Positions 46,123-55,434 of a stretch of DNA of 64,000 nt are shown piece by piece. The notes beneath the pieces were generated by a model, which saw only the letters and a program-made list of their open reading frames with translations, was not told where the DNA came from and made no database searches. Every line of letters begins with the position of its first letter. Within the stretch, counting starts at the first letter, position 1. The stretch lies in NCBI GenBank assembly GCA_007280515.1, contig QYPL01000006.1, positions 1 through 64,000 on the forward strand, in the 5' to 3' direction. The position numbers and the translations under genes are program-made. The DNA is from Sediminibacterium sp. GTDB lineage: Bacteria; Bacteroidota; Bacteroidia; Chitinophagales; Chitinophagaceae.

Positions 46123-46261
46123 AGTCTTTTGCTAATGGGCTAAAGATAGTTAATTCGTTTTAAAAAAGGTGCATCTTAGGCCTTCGCTTATTTTGTTATT
46201 ATTAGATTAATAACAATTAATTAACTTATTCAAAGTCAATGAATTATTTGAATTTTGACCC

Positions 46262-46777
46262 TTATTTAAAGGGGTTAGAAAAAGTGGTAAAAGTACTTTT
46301 AATGGATGGAATCCATATGGCTGCTTTTTCCATACAATAAGGCCACCATTTTTGAAGATAAGTATAAGTGTAAGTGTCTTTCATCTCAACAACTTGTACC
46401 ACCCCTAATACTTGTAAAAAATAGACAACAGCACTAAGCATTGTAAAATAAATAAAGCCATATAAAATAATTCCTAATAATTTATTCAACCAGCCTAATA
46501 ATAACCATTCGGCAGTTTGTTGCAATATTCCAGAAATAAATTTTAATACAATTAATACTAAAATTAAAATAACTAGAAATGAAATAAAGGGTAACCAGTG
46601 AGAAGCAATCTTGGTATGTTCTTTTAATAAATTAGCCACCCATCCTGCAAATTGAAAAGCTAGAATTAATCCAATCATTAATGAAAAAAAGGAAATGATT
46701 GCTTTAATGAACCCATTTCTGTAGCCTTGTAAAAGGGCAATAATTAAAATAGTTCCTGTGAGTATATCTAACCACAT
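46262..46777 (-). CDS. CvpA family membrane protein
   Basis: WLDILTGTILIIALLQGYRNGFIKAIISFFSLMIGLILAFQFAGWVA. Confidence 0.92.
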   Translation of the reverse strand: MWLDILTGTILIIALLQGYRNGFIKAIISFFSLMIGLILAFQFAGWVANLLKEHTKIASHWLPFISFLVILILVLIVLKFISGILQQTAEWLLLGWLNKLLGIILYGFIYFTMLSAVVYFLQVLGVVQVVEMKDTYTYTYLQKWWPYCMEKAAIWIPSIKSTFTTFSNPFK

Positions 46778-46781
46778 AGCA

Positions 46782-47234
46782 TTAGGCGCTTAATAAAGTT
46801 TTGGCAATAGCAGAAATGACTTTACCATCTGCTTGACCTGCTAATTGTTTAGTAGCCATGCCCATTACCTTACCTAAGTCCCCAGGACCAGCTGCACCCA
46901 CTTGCGTAATAATGGCTTGCACAGCAGCTTTCACATCTTCTTCACTCATTTGTGCAGGTAAAAACTTTTCTATCACAGCAATTTCTTCAGATTCCTTTGT
47001 TGCTAAATCTGGTCTATTTTGTTGTTCAAATATGGCTAAAGAATCCCTGCGTTGCTTTACTAATTTCTGTAATAATTTTAATTCTGTTTCTGCAGCAATA
47101 GCCCCACCAGCACCAGGTTCTGTTTTTGCTTTTATAATTTCTGCTTTAATGGCCCTTAACCCTCTTAACAAAGCTTCATCTTTGTTTTTCATGGCGTCTT
47201 TCATTAAAGACATCACATCGTTTTCTAAAGACAT
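46782..47234 (-). CDS. GatB/YqeY domain-containing protein
   Basis: VMSLMKDAMKNKDEALLRGLRAIKAEIIKAKTEPG; KLVKQRRDSLAIFEQQNRPDLATKESEEIAVIEKFLPAQMS. Confidence 0.95.
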   Translation of the reverse strand: MSLENDVMSLMKDAMKNKDEALLRGLRAIKAEIIKAKTEPGAGGAIAAETELKLLQKLVKQRRDSLAIFEQQNRPDLATKESEEIAVIEKFLPAQMSEEDVKAAVQAIITQVGAAGPGDLGKVMGMATKQLAGQADGKVISAIAKTLLSA

Positions 47235-47284
47235 AGTATAATTAATTTATTATAGTTTATTTATTATTTGTGTTTTGTTATTTA

Positions 47285-47632
47285 TTATTTGTTATTTTCT
47301 GAAAGTTGACTGGCTCTAAATTTGGTATAAAAAGTTTTAGCGAATTCTTTAAACTCGTTTGCTAAGGTTTCATCTTGCGTGGCTCTTAAATAGGCATCGC
47401 TCATGCCCATTAAATTTTGATAAAAGAAATCAGCCATTTCATCCACCATCATATCCTTGGTCCAAAGGTCAATACGAAGTGCGGTTTTATCCGTGGGATC
47501 CCAAAAAGTAAGCATCATAGCGCGCGCTTCCTGTGCTTCTGTAGCTGTGCTATCGGAGGCAGACCACTTTATATTTTGAGGAATTTTTTGATCGTCTAAA
47601 CCAATGTTTACCTGAATACTTGACTGATGCAT
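47285..47632 (-). CDS. gldC: Gliding motility protein GldC
   Basis: MHQSSIQVNIGLDDQKIPQNIKWSASDST...AMMLTFWDPTDKTALRIDLWTKDMMVDEMADFFYQ; start at internal Met. Confidence 0.88.
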   Translation of the reverse strand: MHQSSIQVNIGLDDQKIPQNIKWSASDSTATEAQEARAMMLTFWDPTDKTALRIDLWTKDMMVDEMADFFYQNLMGMSDAYLRATQDETLANEFKEFAKTFYTKFRASQLSENNK

Positions 47633-47678
47633 ATTAAAATTTTGAAACACAAAAATACAAATTAATTAAATAAGAACC

Positions 47679-48761
47679 TTATGAACTCTTCAGCGTAAGT
47701 GGTATGTATACAAGCCCTGCATTCTTCTTTTTGGCATATAAATCGCTTAACCACTGCTTACCCATTCTTGCCCTTCCTTGAAGGTATAGTTCGTCCTTAT
47801 AGTATAATTTGAAATGATTAGAGAGTCCTCCTTTTTCTTCAAAACTAAACTGCTCGCCCGCTTCTTGCCAAGAGCTAGGTATTGAAGCGCTTGGATTTTC
47901 AGTATTATTAAAAAGTAGTGGTATATCATACTCAATAGCCATTTCAATTAAAATGGTTTTATCAAAATTAATACTGTTGAATAAAATGACATAGCTAGCC
48001 GCTATCCATGCAGGCTCCATTTTGGATATTGATTTAATAAAAATAGATTCTTTAAACTTATAACCCGTTAATAAAGCCCGGGCCTGTGCAATCTCTTTAT
48101 CATTTTCAACAATGAAAACCAGTGCCATATTCGTTTGTTGCCATTTTTTAAATATAGAAAATTCTTTAAGCATATCAACAATGCCATTCAAAGGTTGAAA
48201 GGCTAAAAAATAATTAGCCCCATCGGTTAAACTATTTTTAGCGTCTGCTAAAGCCACCCATTCATATAAGGGTAAATTTGTAAGTGGCAGGTAGGCTTCG
48301 TGTATTTTATTAGTGTAGCGCTTATATTTATTTTTTAAAAAATCAAAGGCCCATTCATTGATGGCATAAGTAGCTGTAGATTTTTTAAGATAATTTTTAA
48401 AGGCCTTTGTTAAAGACCATTTATGTATAATGGGAAGTCCTGCTATAAAACCAGGTTGCGTTAAGGCAATAAAATAATGTGGAAATTGATCACTTCCTTT
48501 TAGGCCTGCTCCAAAATGAATAATGGCAGCATTGGTCACTTCCTTGATTAATTTTTCTGCAGCTATTTCTTTTATAATGGTCACCGTATCGTTGTTTTGC
48601 TCCAGCACCAGTAATTGTTCAGGCAAATTATCCCCTACTATATAAAAATGAATTTGTGGTGAACTCAATCCTAGTTCAATGATATCCAATACCTTCTGAG
48701 ATAGCAGGGCCCTTGGAATCTCAAATTTGGAACTAGTTAATATAAATAAACGCATCAGCAA
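47679..48761 (-). CDS. Glycosyltransferase-like protein
   Basis: 360 aa; VIHFGAGLKGSDQFPHYF, YFLAFQPLNGIVDMLKEFSIFKKWQQ, LVFIVENDKEIAQ resemble GT-B layout; weak call. Confidence 0.45.
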   Translation of the reverse strand: MLMRLFILTSSKFEIPRALLSQKVLDIIELGLSSPQIHFYIVGDNLPEQLLVLEQNNDTVTIIKEIAAEKLIKEVTNAAIIHFGAGLKGSDQFPHYFIALTQPGFIAGLPIIHKWSLTKAFKNYLKKSTATYAINEWAFDFLKNKYKRYTNKIHEAYLPLTNLPLYEWVALADAKNSLTDGANYFLAFQPLNGIVDMLKEFSIFKKWQQTNMALVFIVENDKEIAQARALLTGYKFKESIFIKSISKMEPAWIAASYVILFNSINFDKTILIEMAIEYDIPLLFNNTENPSASIPSSWQEAGEQFSFEEKGGLSNHFKLYYKDELYLQGRARMGKQWLSDLYAKKKNAGLVYIPLTLKSS

Positions 48762-48828
48762 AAATACTGCATACTTAACAATTTATCCACCAATCATTTA
48801 GGAAGCTTAGTTCCTATTAATAGTCCCC

Positions 48829-48836
48829 TAACTTTG
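48829..48836 (+). promoter_or_regulatory. Candidate -7 element TAACTTTG immediately before the MerR ATG
   Basis: taactttg ttct ATG (48841); matches Bacteroidota TAnnTTTG. Confidence 0.5.
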
Positions 48837-48840
48837 TTCT

Positions 48841-49452
48841 ATGGCAAAACACTTGCACCAACTTGACTTATTTGGAATGGAAATAGACCAACCAGTGCAT
48901 ATTAAAGCACCGGTTGAAAAAAAGAAGCCTGCTTTGTCTAAGCTTGAACAAATAGCAAGCGTAAAAGCCATTTCACAAATACACAAAGAGGTAGCAGAGG
49001 AAGAACTGCTTCCTACTGTTTCTAGATCACCGATGTCATTTACACATCATCATGCAAGTAGTAAAAGAGGAAGAAAATCATTTGCCTCAATGGACGCCGA
49101 TATACATACTTTAAATATTCCAGCCTCAGAAGAATTAATTAAAAAATTATACTACCCTATTGGTGAGGTAGCAAGTTGGTTTAATGTCAACACCTCTTTA
49201 ATAAGGTATTGGGAAAAAGAATTCAAACAACTACAACCTAGGAAAACAAGAAAAGGAGATAGATTATTTAGAGCACAGGATATTGAATTTTTACGCCAGC
49301 TATATTTTTTACTGCGTGAAAAAAAATATTCTATCGAAGGGGCTAAAACTTATTTAAAGAATAATAAAGAAAAGGCAGAAAAAGATAATGCCGTTTTAAA
49401 TAGTTTGAAAAATATTAAGCAGTTCTTGTTATCGCTTAAAGAGTCTCTATAA
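48841..49452 (+). CDS. MerR family transcriptional regulator
   Basis: LYYPIGEVASWFNVNTSLIRYWEKEFKQLQPRKTRKGDRLFRAQDIEFLRQLYFLLREKKYSIEGAKTYL. Confidence 0.95.
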   Translation: MAKHLHQLDLFGMEIDQPVHIKAPVEKKKPALSKLEQIASVKAISQIHKEVAEEELLPTVSRSPMSFTHHHASSKRGRKSFASMDADIHTLNIPASEELIKKLYYPIGEVASWFNVNTSLIRYWEKEFKQLQPRKTRKGDRLFRAQDIEFLRQLYFLLREKKYSIEGAKTYLKNNKEKAEKDNAVLNSLKNIKQFLLSLKESL

Positions 49453-49467
49453 AATAGAATGCTAGTT

Positions 49468-50529
49468 TTATACAGTAGTGGCGAAATAAATCGAATGATC
49501 GTTTGCGTATTGAATAGCTGCTACATTTATTTTTTCTTTCAAGGCTATAAATTCATTGAATTCCAATTGCATACTTACTAAGCACTCAATATGTAATACG
49601 TGAAACTGTTTACCTGCCTCTGAAACATATACCAAAACATTACCGACATTTTTAAGCTGTCTAATTTCATTTTGAATATACTGACTATAAGCTGCTAATT
49701 GTAAAGCCGTTGTAGCTACACTTAATTGTAGGTCTAGTGTTATTTTACGCTCGGTTCTTAGACTAATGTTGTCTACGATGCTATCCACCATTTGTTTATT
49801 AGGTACCGAAATATAAGTTTTATCCTCGGTACGAATGCGCGTGCTGCGTAAACCAATTTTTTCAATCGTGCCCGTAAAATTATTTACTTTCACTAAATCG
49901 CCAATGGTAAAAGGTTTATCAAAGAAAATAATAAAAGAGGCTATAATATTTTCCAAGCTTTCTCTCATAGACAAGGCCACAGCGGCTCCTACGAGACTTA
50001 AGCTAGTAACTAAATTACCTATGTTTTCATTAAATACATAATGTAAAATTAATAAAAAGCCTACAATGTATAATATTACTTTAAAAAAGTCTCTAAAAAA
50101 TAAAACCAACTGGTCGTCAGTTTGATCCTTGCTGAGCTTGGCTTTTTCTTCTAATACAATAGCCACAAATTCTAGTGTTCTTAAGCAAACGCGTATAAAT
50201 AAAATAATAAAAAATAATTTCACTACCGCTTCCACTAAAACTTGAAGGGTTAATTTATATAAGTGAATATTCCACTGCGCTGGAAATTGAAGTTCATACA
50301 AGACAATAATGGCCACCAAATAAATAAGAAATTGTTCAATAGGAATAATTAAGCGGTGTACGTGGCTCTTCCTTAATTCTGAATGATTCTTTTTATCAAT
50401 CCAGGTATAAATCAAACTTGCAAAAAAACGAGAGATAAACCTTTTTACAATGAGGGCCACTATTAAAACAGCCCCAATGGCTATATAACTTCGTAAAGAA
50501 TTATTTAAAAATTGTTGATCTAAATTCAT
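49468..50529 (-). CDS. Mechanosensitive ion channel family protein (MscS-like)
   Basis: LVGAAVALSMRESLENIIASFIIFFDKPFTIGDLVKVNNFTGTIEKIGLRSTRIRTEDKTYISVPNKQMVDSIVDN. Confidence 0.96.
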   Translation of the reverse strand: MNLDQQFLNNSLRSYIAIGAVLIVALIVKRFISRFFASLIYTWIDKKNHSELRKSHVHRLIIPIEQFLIYLVAIIVLYELQFPAQWNIHLYKLTLQVLVEAVVKLFFIILFIRVCLRTLEFVAIVLEEKAKLSKDQTDDQLVLFFRDFFKVILYIVGFLLILHYVFNENIGNLVTSLSLVGAAVALSMRESLENIIASFIIFFDKPFTIGDLVKVNNFTGTIEKIGLRSTRIRTEDKTYISVPNKQMVDSIVDNISLRTERKITLDLQLSVATTALQLAAYSQYIQNEIRQLKNVGNVLVYVSEAGKQFHVLHIECLVSMQLEFNEFIALKEKINVAAIQYANDHSIYFATTV

Positions 50530-50541
50530 AACTAGTATTTT

Positions 50542-51303
50542 TTAATCTTCTTTCCAATGAAGTAATTGTATATCCTGTCCATCAAATACAGCATAGCTGT
50601 TCGACCTTAACCAATCTCCCAAGTTAATATAACGACTAGTTTCATTAATAGGTATGTCTAATGGATAATGCCTATGACCAAAAATAAAATAATTGGCAGT
50701 AATTTCTTTTGCTTTTTGTTTCGAGTAAATAATTAACCATTCCTTGTCTTCTCCCATAAATATTTCATCGGCATTGCCGGTCTTGGCCCTGCTCTTGCTG
50801 CTAAAATAATTCGCTAGTTGAATGCCTAAATCGGGATGTAGCCATCCAAATAACCATTTACATAAAGGATTGCTAAATATTTTTTTTATGAATTTATATC
50901 CTTTATCACCAGGACCTAATCCATCTCCATGCCCTATAAAAAATTTCTTAGCGCCAAATGTAAATTCCCCTGGTTCAAAATATATTTTTGCATTTAACTC
51001 CTCAGTTAAATAATCTTTCATCCATAAGTCATGGTTACCCGTAAAAATATGCAGCTCAATGCCCGCGTCAGATAAATCAGCTAAGCAGCCTAGTAGTCTC
51101 ACAAAGCCTTTAGGAACCACGGTCTTGTATTCAAACCAAAAATCAAAAATATCGCCTACGATAAAAATAGCAGCAGCATCTTTTTTAGCATTTTGTAAAA
51201 ACTTTACTAAACGCTTCTCACGCAAATGACTTTTCGCTTGATTAGGAGCACCTAAATGGAAATCAGAAAGAAAGTAAATTTTTTTACCAGGCACCCACTG
51301 CAT
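50542..51303 (-). CDS. lpxH: UDP-2,3-diacylglucosamine diphosphatase
   Basis: KIYFLSDFHLGAPNQ; FIVGDIFDFWFEYKTVVPKGFVRLLG; IFTGNHDLWMKDY; GHGDGLGPGDKGYKF; FGHRHYP. Confidence 0.93.
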   Translation of the reverse strand: MQWVPGKKIYFLSDFHLGAPNQAKSHLREKRLVKFLQNAKKDAAAIFIVGDIFDFWFEYKTVVPKGFVRLLGCLADLSDAGIELHIFTGNHDLWMKDYLTEELNAKIYFEPGEFTFGAKKFFIGHGDGLGPGDKGYKFIKKIFSNPLCKWLFGWLHPDLGIQLANYFSSKSRAKTGNADEIFMGEDKEWLIIYSKQKAKEITANYFIFGHRHYPLDIPINETSRYINLGDWLRSNSYAVFDGQDIQLLHWKED

Positions 51304-51323
51304 TTAGTCGCTTATTTAATTTA

Positions 51324-51371
51324 TAATAGTGTGTCTATATAATACTGTGTCTAAATAATAGTATATCTACT
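51324..51371. repeat. 16-bp tandem repeat, 3 copies
   Basis: taatagtgtgtctata / taatactgtgtctaaa / taatagtatatctact. Confidence 0.8.
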
Positions 51372-51378
51372 AAAGTTA

Positions 51379-52020
51379 CTAATCTAATAACTTATCTACT
51401 AAAAAACAATACACTTCTTTGGGGCCATGTACACCCACCACCAAGGTTTTTTCAATATCGGCCGTACGACTTGGTCCTGTGGCATAACTAATCATAGATG
51501 GAAGAGCATCCGATTCTGCTTTGAATGCAGCCAAACTATCACTAATATCAAAAACTAATTGATGTGTATAGGCAATACAAATATGTATGGGCGCATACAC
51601 GCTTGAGGTTCTTCCACTTAGTTGTTGACTACTTAAAACAATCGTGCCTGTTCTTGCAATTAAATGATCACATAAAGTAATGGCCGCATCGCAGCCTGCT
51701 AAATCATCGGTATTTACAGGATCAAAGCTAAATTCTTTCATATCATCTAACCAGCCCGATTCTCTAGAATATATTTTCTCCCATTTATTTGAATGAATAA
51801 GTTGTGCTAGTTGATTCACCAACTCCCCCTCATCGCTGCAGTATACAAATTTACCTAGTAGTTCTGTAAATTTTTGCGCAAAGCCAATGGCTAATTCTTG
51901 TTCGGTAGGAATAAAAATAGGTCTGTCCGCAATCTGATCAGGGAAGGGAACGGCAACAGGCTTTTCTAATGCTTGTTTAATTTTTTGTAAAATTTTCGTT
52001 TTCGCTCCTTGTGATTCCAT
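51379..52020 (-). CDS. LUD domain protein (LutC/YkgG family)
   Basis: GCDAAITLCDHLIARTGTIVLSSQQLSGRTSSVYAPIHICIAYTHQLV; ISYATGPSRTADIEKTLVVGVHGPKEVYCFLVD. Confidence 0.95.
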   Translation of the reverse strand: MESQGAKTKILQKIKQALEKPVAVPFPDQIADRPIFIPTEQELAIGFAQKFTELLGKFVYCSDEGELVNQLAQLIHSNKWEKIYSRESGWLDDMKEFSFDPVNTDDLAGCDAAITLCDHLIARTGTIVLSSQQLSGRTSSVYAPIHICIAYTHQLVFDISDSLAAFKAESDALPSMISYATGPSRTADIEKTLVVGVHGPKEVYCFLVDKLLD

Positions 52021-52037
52021 TGAATAAAATTCAGTTC

Positions 52038-54098
52038 TTAAGAAGGGGTTTCAGTGCTTGCTTCATTATTAGTAGAAGTTTCTACAGGCGCTATAGCTTC
52101 TGTTTTAGCTTCTTCTGTTTTAGCTTCTTCTACATCAAAAGTAACTACCTTTTCTTCTTCATAAGGGCGCATACCAATTAAGGCTTCCACATCACTCTTA
52201 TGTAAAACTTCTTTATCTAATAATTCTTTAGCTAATTTTTCTACTTCTGCCTTTCTTAAAGTTAGTAAATCTAAAGTGCGGTGGTAAGCTGCATCTATCA
52301 TCTTACGCACTTCTTCATCAATAATTTTTCCTGTCTCTTCACTGAATGGTTTTTGGAAAGTGTTTTCTTGAGTTGGATCATAAAAACTTACGTTACCAAT
52401 TTTATCATTCATTCCATAAGTAGTCACCATGGAATAAGCCATTCTAGTAATTTGTTGTAAATCGTTAGAAGCACCTGTTGAAATACGACCAAAGAAAATT
52501 TGTTCTGCAGCGCGACCTCCTAAAGTCATACACATTTGATCGGTTAATTGTTCAATGGTATACAAGTATTGCTCCTTAGGTGTATACTGCGCATAACCTA
52601 ATGCAGCCGTACCTCTTGGCACAATGGTTACCTTTAATAAAGGGTAGGCATGTTCTAAGAACCAACCACAAATAGCATGTCCTGCTTCGTGATAAGCAAT
52701 CACTTCTTTTTCTTCTTTAGAAATAATTTTATTTTTCTTTTCTAATCCACCAATGACTCTATCAATGGCGTCTTGAAAATCTATCATCTCTACACCTGTC
52801 TTTCCTTTACGCGCAGCAATTAATGCAGCTTCATTACAAACATTAGCAATATCAGCACCCGCAAAACCTGGGGTTTGTTCAGCTAATTTATGTACATCTA
52901 AATTTTCAGAAACTTTAATAGGACCCAGATGCACTTTAAATATTTCTGTACGGCCTTTTACATCCGGACGGTCAATAGAAATTTGACGATCGAAACGACC
53001 TGGTCTTAATAAAGCAGAGTCTAATACATCGGGACGGTTGGTCGCTGCTAAAATAATAATACCTGTATCGCCACCGAATCCATCCATCTCTACTAATAAT
53101 TGATTCAAGGTATTTTCACGCTCGTCGTTACTCATCATGGCGTTTTTACCACGTGCACGACCAATCGCATCAATCTCATCTATAAAAATAATACAAGGCG
53201 CTTTCTCACGTGCTTGCTTAAATAAATCACGCACTCTACTTGCACCCACACCCACAAACATTTCCACAAAATCGGAACCACTTAAGCTAAAGAAAGGCAC
53301 TTGCGCTTCTCCCGCCATGGCTTTTGCTAATAAAGTTTTACCTGTACCTGGAGGGCCTATTAATAAAGCACCTTTAGGAATCTTACCTCCTAAGGCTGTA
53401 TATTTTTTAGGTTGTTTTAAGAAGTCAACAATTTCCATTACTTCTTCTTTGGCTTCTTCTAGTCCAGCTACATCGGCAAAAGTAATATTCACTTTCGTGC
53501 CTCCTTTTTCAAATAAAGTAGCCTTCGATTTTCCTACATTAAATATACCGCCTGGACCGCCGCCACTTCCGCCGCCGCCGCCGCCCATCTTGCGCATAAG
53601 CACCACCCAAACCACTACTATCAAGACTAAAGAAAAAATGGTATTCGCGATAGGGCCAAACCATTCACCTTCTTTCACTGCATTTTGTGGTACTTCTTGA
53701 ATATTTTTTTGCTCATAAAAGCGTTGTAATCTTTCATTAAAGCTATTCCAGTCTGTTACATTAAATTCAAATAAAGGCACATTTTTAATTTTAGCCTTAT
53801 CCATTTTACGTTTTAATTTCTGAACGTAAAAGTCTTTATCAATACTATCGGGCTTTATGTAAACACGCACCAATTCCTTATTTTGTACAAGGTCAATTTT
53901 TTCTACATCACCCCCTGTTAACATCACTTGCTTAAATTCAAGCTCTGAGGTAGTGGTAATATCTGGAGCAGTCTGGAAGAATTTAGCAGACAATAATGAA
54001 ATGGCGATTAAACCATAAATCCAATATATGTTAAACTTAGGTAATTTGGGTCCGTCTCCTAAGGGAGATCCTTTCTTCTTGTTATTATCAGGTATCAT
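52038..54098 (-). CDS. ftsH: ATP-dependent zinc metalloprotease FtsH
   Basis: [75 protein letters not shown]. Confidence 0.98.
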   Translation of the reverse strand: MIPDNNKKKGSPLGDGPKLPKFNIYWIYGLIAISLLSAKFFQTAPDITTTSELEFKQVMLTGGDVEKIDLVQNKELVRVYIKPDSIDKDFYVQKLKRKMDKAKIKNVPLFEFNVTDWNSFNERLQRFYEQKNIQEVPQNAVKEGEWFGPIANTIFSLVLIVVVWVVLMRKMGGGGGGSGGGPGGIFNVGKSKATLFEKGGTKVNITFADVAGLEEAKEEVMEIVDFLKQPKKYTALGGKIPKGALLIGPPGTGKTLLAKAMAGEAQVPFFSLSGSDFVEMFVGVGASRVRDLFKQAREKAPCIIFIDEIDAIGRARGKNAMMSNDERENTLNQLLVEMDGFGGDTGIIILAATNRPDVLDSALLRPGRFDRQISIDRPDVKGRTEIFKVHLGPIKVSENLDVHKLAEQTPGFAGADIANVCNEAALIAARKGKTGVEMIDFQDAIDRVIGGLEKKNKIISKEEKEVIAYHEAGHAICGWFLEHAYPLLKVTIVPRGTAALGYAQYTPKEQYLYTIEQLTDQMCMTLGGRAAEQIFFGRISTGASNDLQQITRMAYSMVTTYGMNDKIGNVSFYDPTQENTFQKPFSEETGKIIDEEVRKMIDAAYHRTLDLLTLRKAEVEKLAKELLDKEVLHKSDVEALIGMRPYEEEKVVTFDVEEAKTEEAKTEAIAPVETSTNNEASTETPS

Positions 54099-54194
54099 GA
54101 GCGACTATTAATGCTTGGTGTTGTATATGTTTTATAAATGCTTGCTTAATTGGCTATTCCCAACATCAAGTAACAATTTTTTTAATAATAAGTT

Positions 54195-54599
54195 TTAAAG
54201 ATCATGCATTTTAGCATCTGCATCGCTCCACATATCTTCTAATTGGTAAAAATGTCTCGCTTCCGGATGCATTACATGCACTACCACATTGATATAATCG
54301 ATGAGTAACCATTGTGCAGCCGTTTGTCCCTCCGTTTTATAGGGCATTTCCCCGCATTTTGTTTTCACTTCGAATTCAATAAAATCGGCAATGGCCTTTA
54401 ATTGAGTGGTATTATTGGCTTCGCAAATGACAAAAAAGTCACTGGTAGACTCGGGTATTTTTTTCAAGTCTAAACTTATTATATTGGTACCCTTTTTATC
54501 TTGGATAGCCTGGATGATAGTTTTAAAAATTTTTGAGCTGCGGGTAAGTTGAACTACCGTTGATTTTTTACGGCTTTTAAGAGTAGAAAGTGGTTCCAA
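54195..54599 (-). CDS. rsfS: Ribosome silencing factor
   Basis: IIQAIQDKKGTNIISLDLKKIPESTSDFFVICEANNTTQLKAIADFIE; AQWLLIDYINVVVHVMHPEARHFYQLEDMWSDA. Confidence 0.95.
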   Translation of the reverse strand: MEPLSTLKSRKKSTVVQLTRSSKIFKTIIQAIQDKKGTNIISLDLKKIPESTSDFFVICEANNTTQLKAIADFIEFEVKTKCGEMPYKTEGQTAAQWLLIDYINVVVHVMHPEARHFYQLEDMWSDADAKMHDL

Positions 54600-54690
54600 T
54601 GATTCTTATTTTTATTTTAAATGATGGTTAGTCAAAACAATTTAGGAGACTAAAATGATTCTAAACTAACTTTACAAAAATAGCAATTCT

Positions 54691-55350
54691 TTGTTACCTG
54701 CCACACCAAATATCCTATTGGGGGAGCCGCTCATCGAACTTACTAGTATTTCTAGTACCAATATCTATGCCATGGACCAAGTTCACAAGGGTTTGGCCCT
54801 ATCTGGCAGTTGCTATACAGCTGATTTTCAAACAGCTGGGATGGGTCAGCATGGTCGGAACTGGGAAAGTGAAAAGGGGCAAAACCTGCTTTCAACCTAT
54901 GTTTTGGAGCTAAAACAGTTAAAAAGCGATGTAATTTGGACGCCAGCCCATCAAATTGGGTTTTCTGCAGCCATTGCACTAGGGGCAAGAGCCTTTTTTG
55001 CGAAATTTGCGGGAGATGAAACCAAGATTAAAAAGCCGAACGATATCTATTTTAGTGACAGAAAGGCAGGGGGTATCCTCATTGAAAACCTAGTCAGGGG
55101 GAAGGACTGGACCTGGACCGTAATAGGATTAGGCATAAATATTAACCAAGGTTCTTTTTCATCTGTAGCAGCAAATCGTGCAGCAGCAAATCCAATTTCT
55201 TTACAAGAAATAACGAAGCAAAATTGGGATTTAAAAAAAATGCAAAAGTATTTAAGTGTTGCGTTAACGACTGCAGTTCAAAATTGGTTGATAGAAGGAG
55301 AAGAGAAAACTGTGCAAGCATTTGATGCCCTATGTATAGAAATAAAATAG
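54691..55350 (+). CDS. birA: Biotin--[acetyl-CoA-carboxylase] ligase; TTG start likely
   Basis: ELTSISSTNIYAMDQ; ADFQTAGMGQHGRNWESEKGQNLLSTYVL; KKPNDIYFSDRKAGGILIEN; VIGLGININQ. Confidence 0.93.
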   Translation: MLPATPNILLGEPLIELTSISSTNIYAMDQVHKGLALSGSCYTADFQTAGMGQHGRNWESEKGQNLLSTYVLELKQLKSDVIWTPAHQIGFSAAIALGARAFFAKFAGDETKIKKPNDIYFSDRKAGGILIENLVRGKDWTWTVIGLGININQGSFSSVAANRAAANPISLQEITKQNWDLKKMQKYLSVALTTAVQNWLIEGEEKTVQAFDALCIEIK

Positions 55351-55434
55351 TTCTAAATTAGTTGTAAAACAGATTTAAAATAAATGCGAAATACAAGTAA
55401 AATATAAGGCGAGTTAAAAAATAATAAAGTAAAC

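Noticed and set aside
46858-47241. 127-aa plus-strand ORF opposite yqeY
   Set aside because: Antisense to a well-supported GatB/YqeY gene; no recognisable domain.
53137-53700. 187-aa plus-strand ORF opposite ftsH
   Set aside because: Fully antisense to a strongly supported FtsH; composition (PPPPPPP, low-complexity) is a mirror of the Gly linker.
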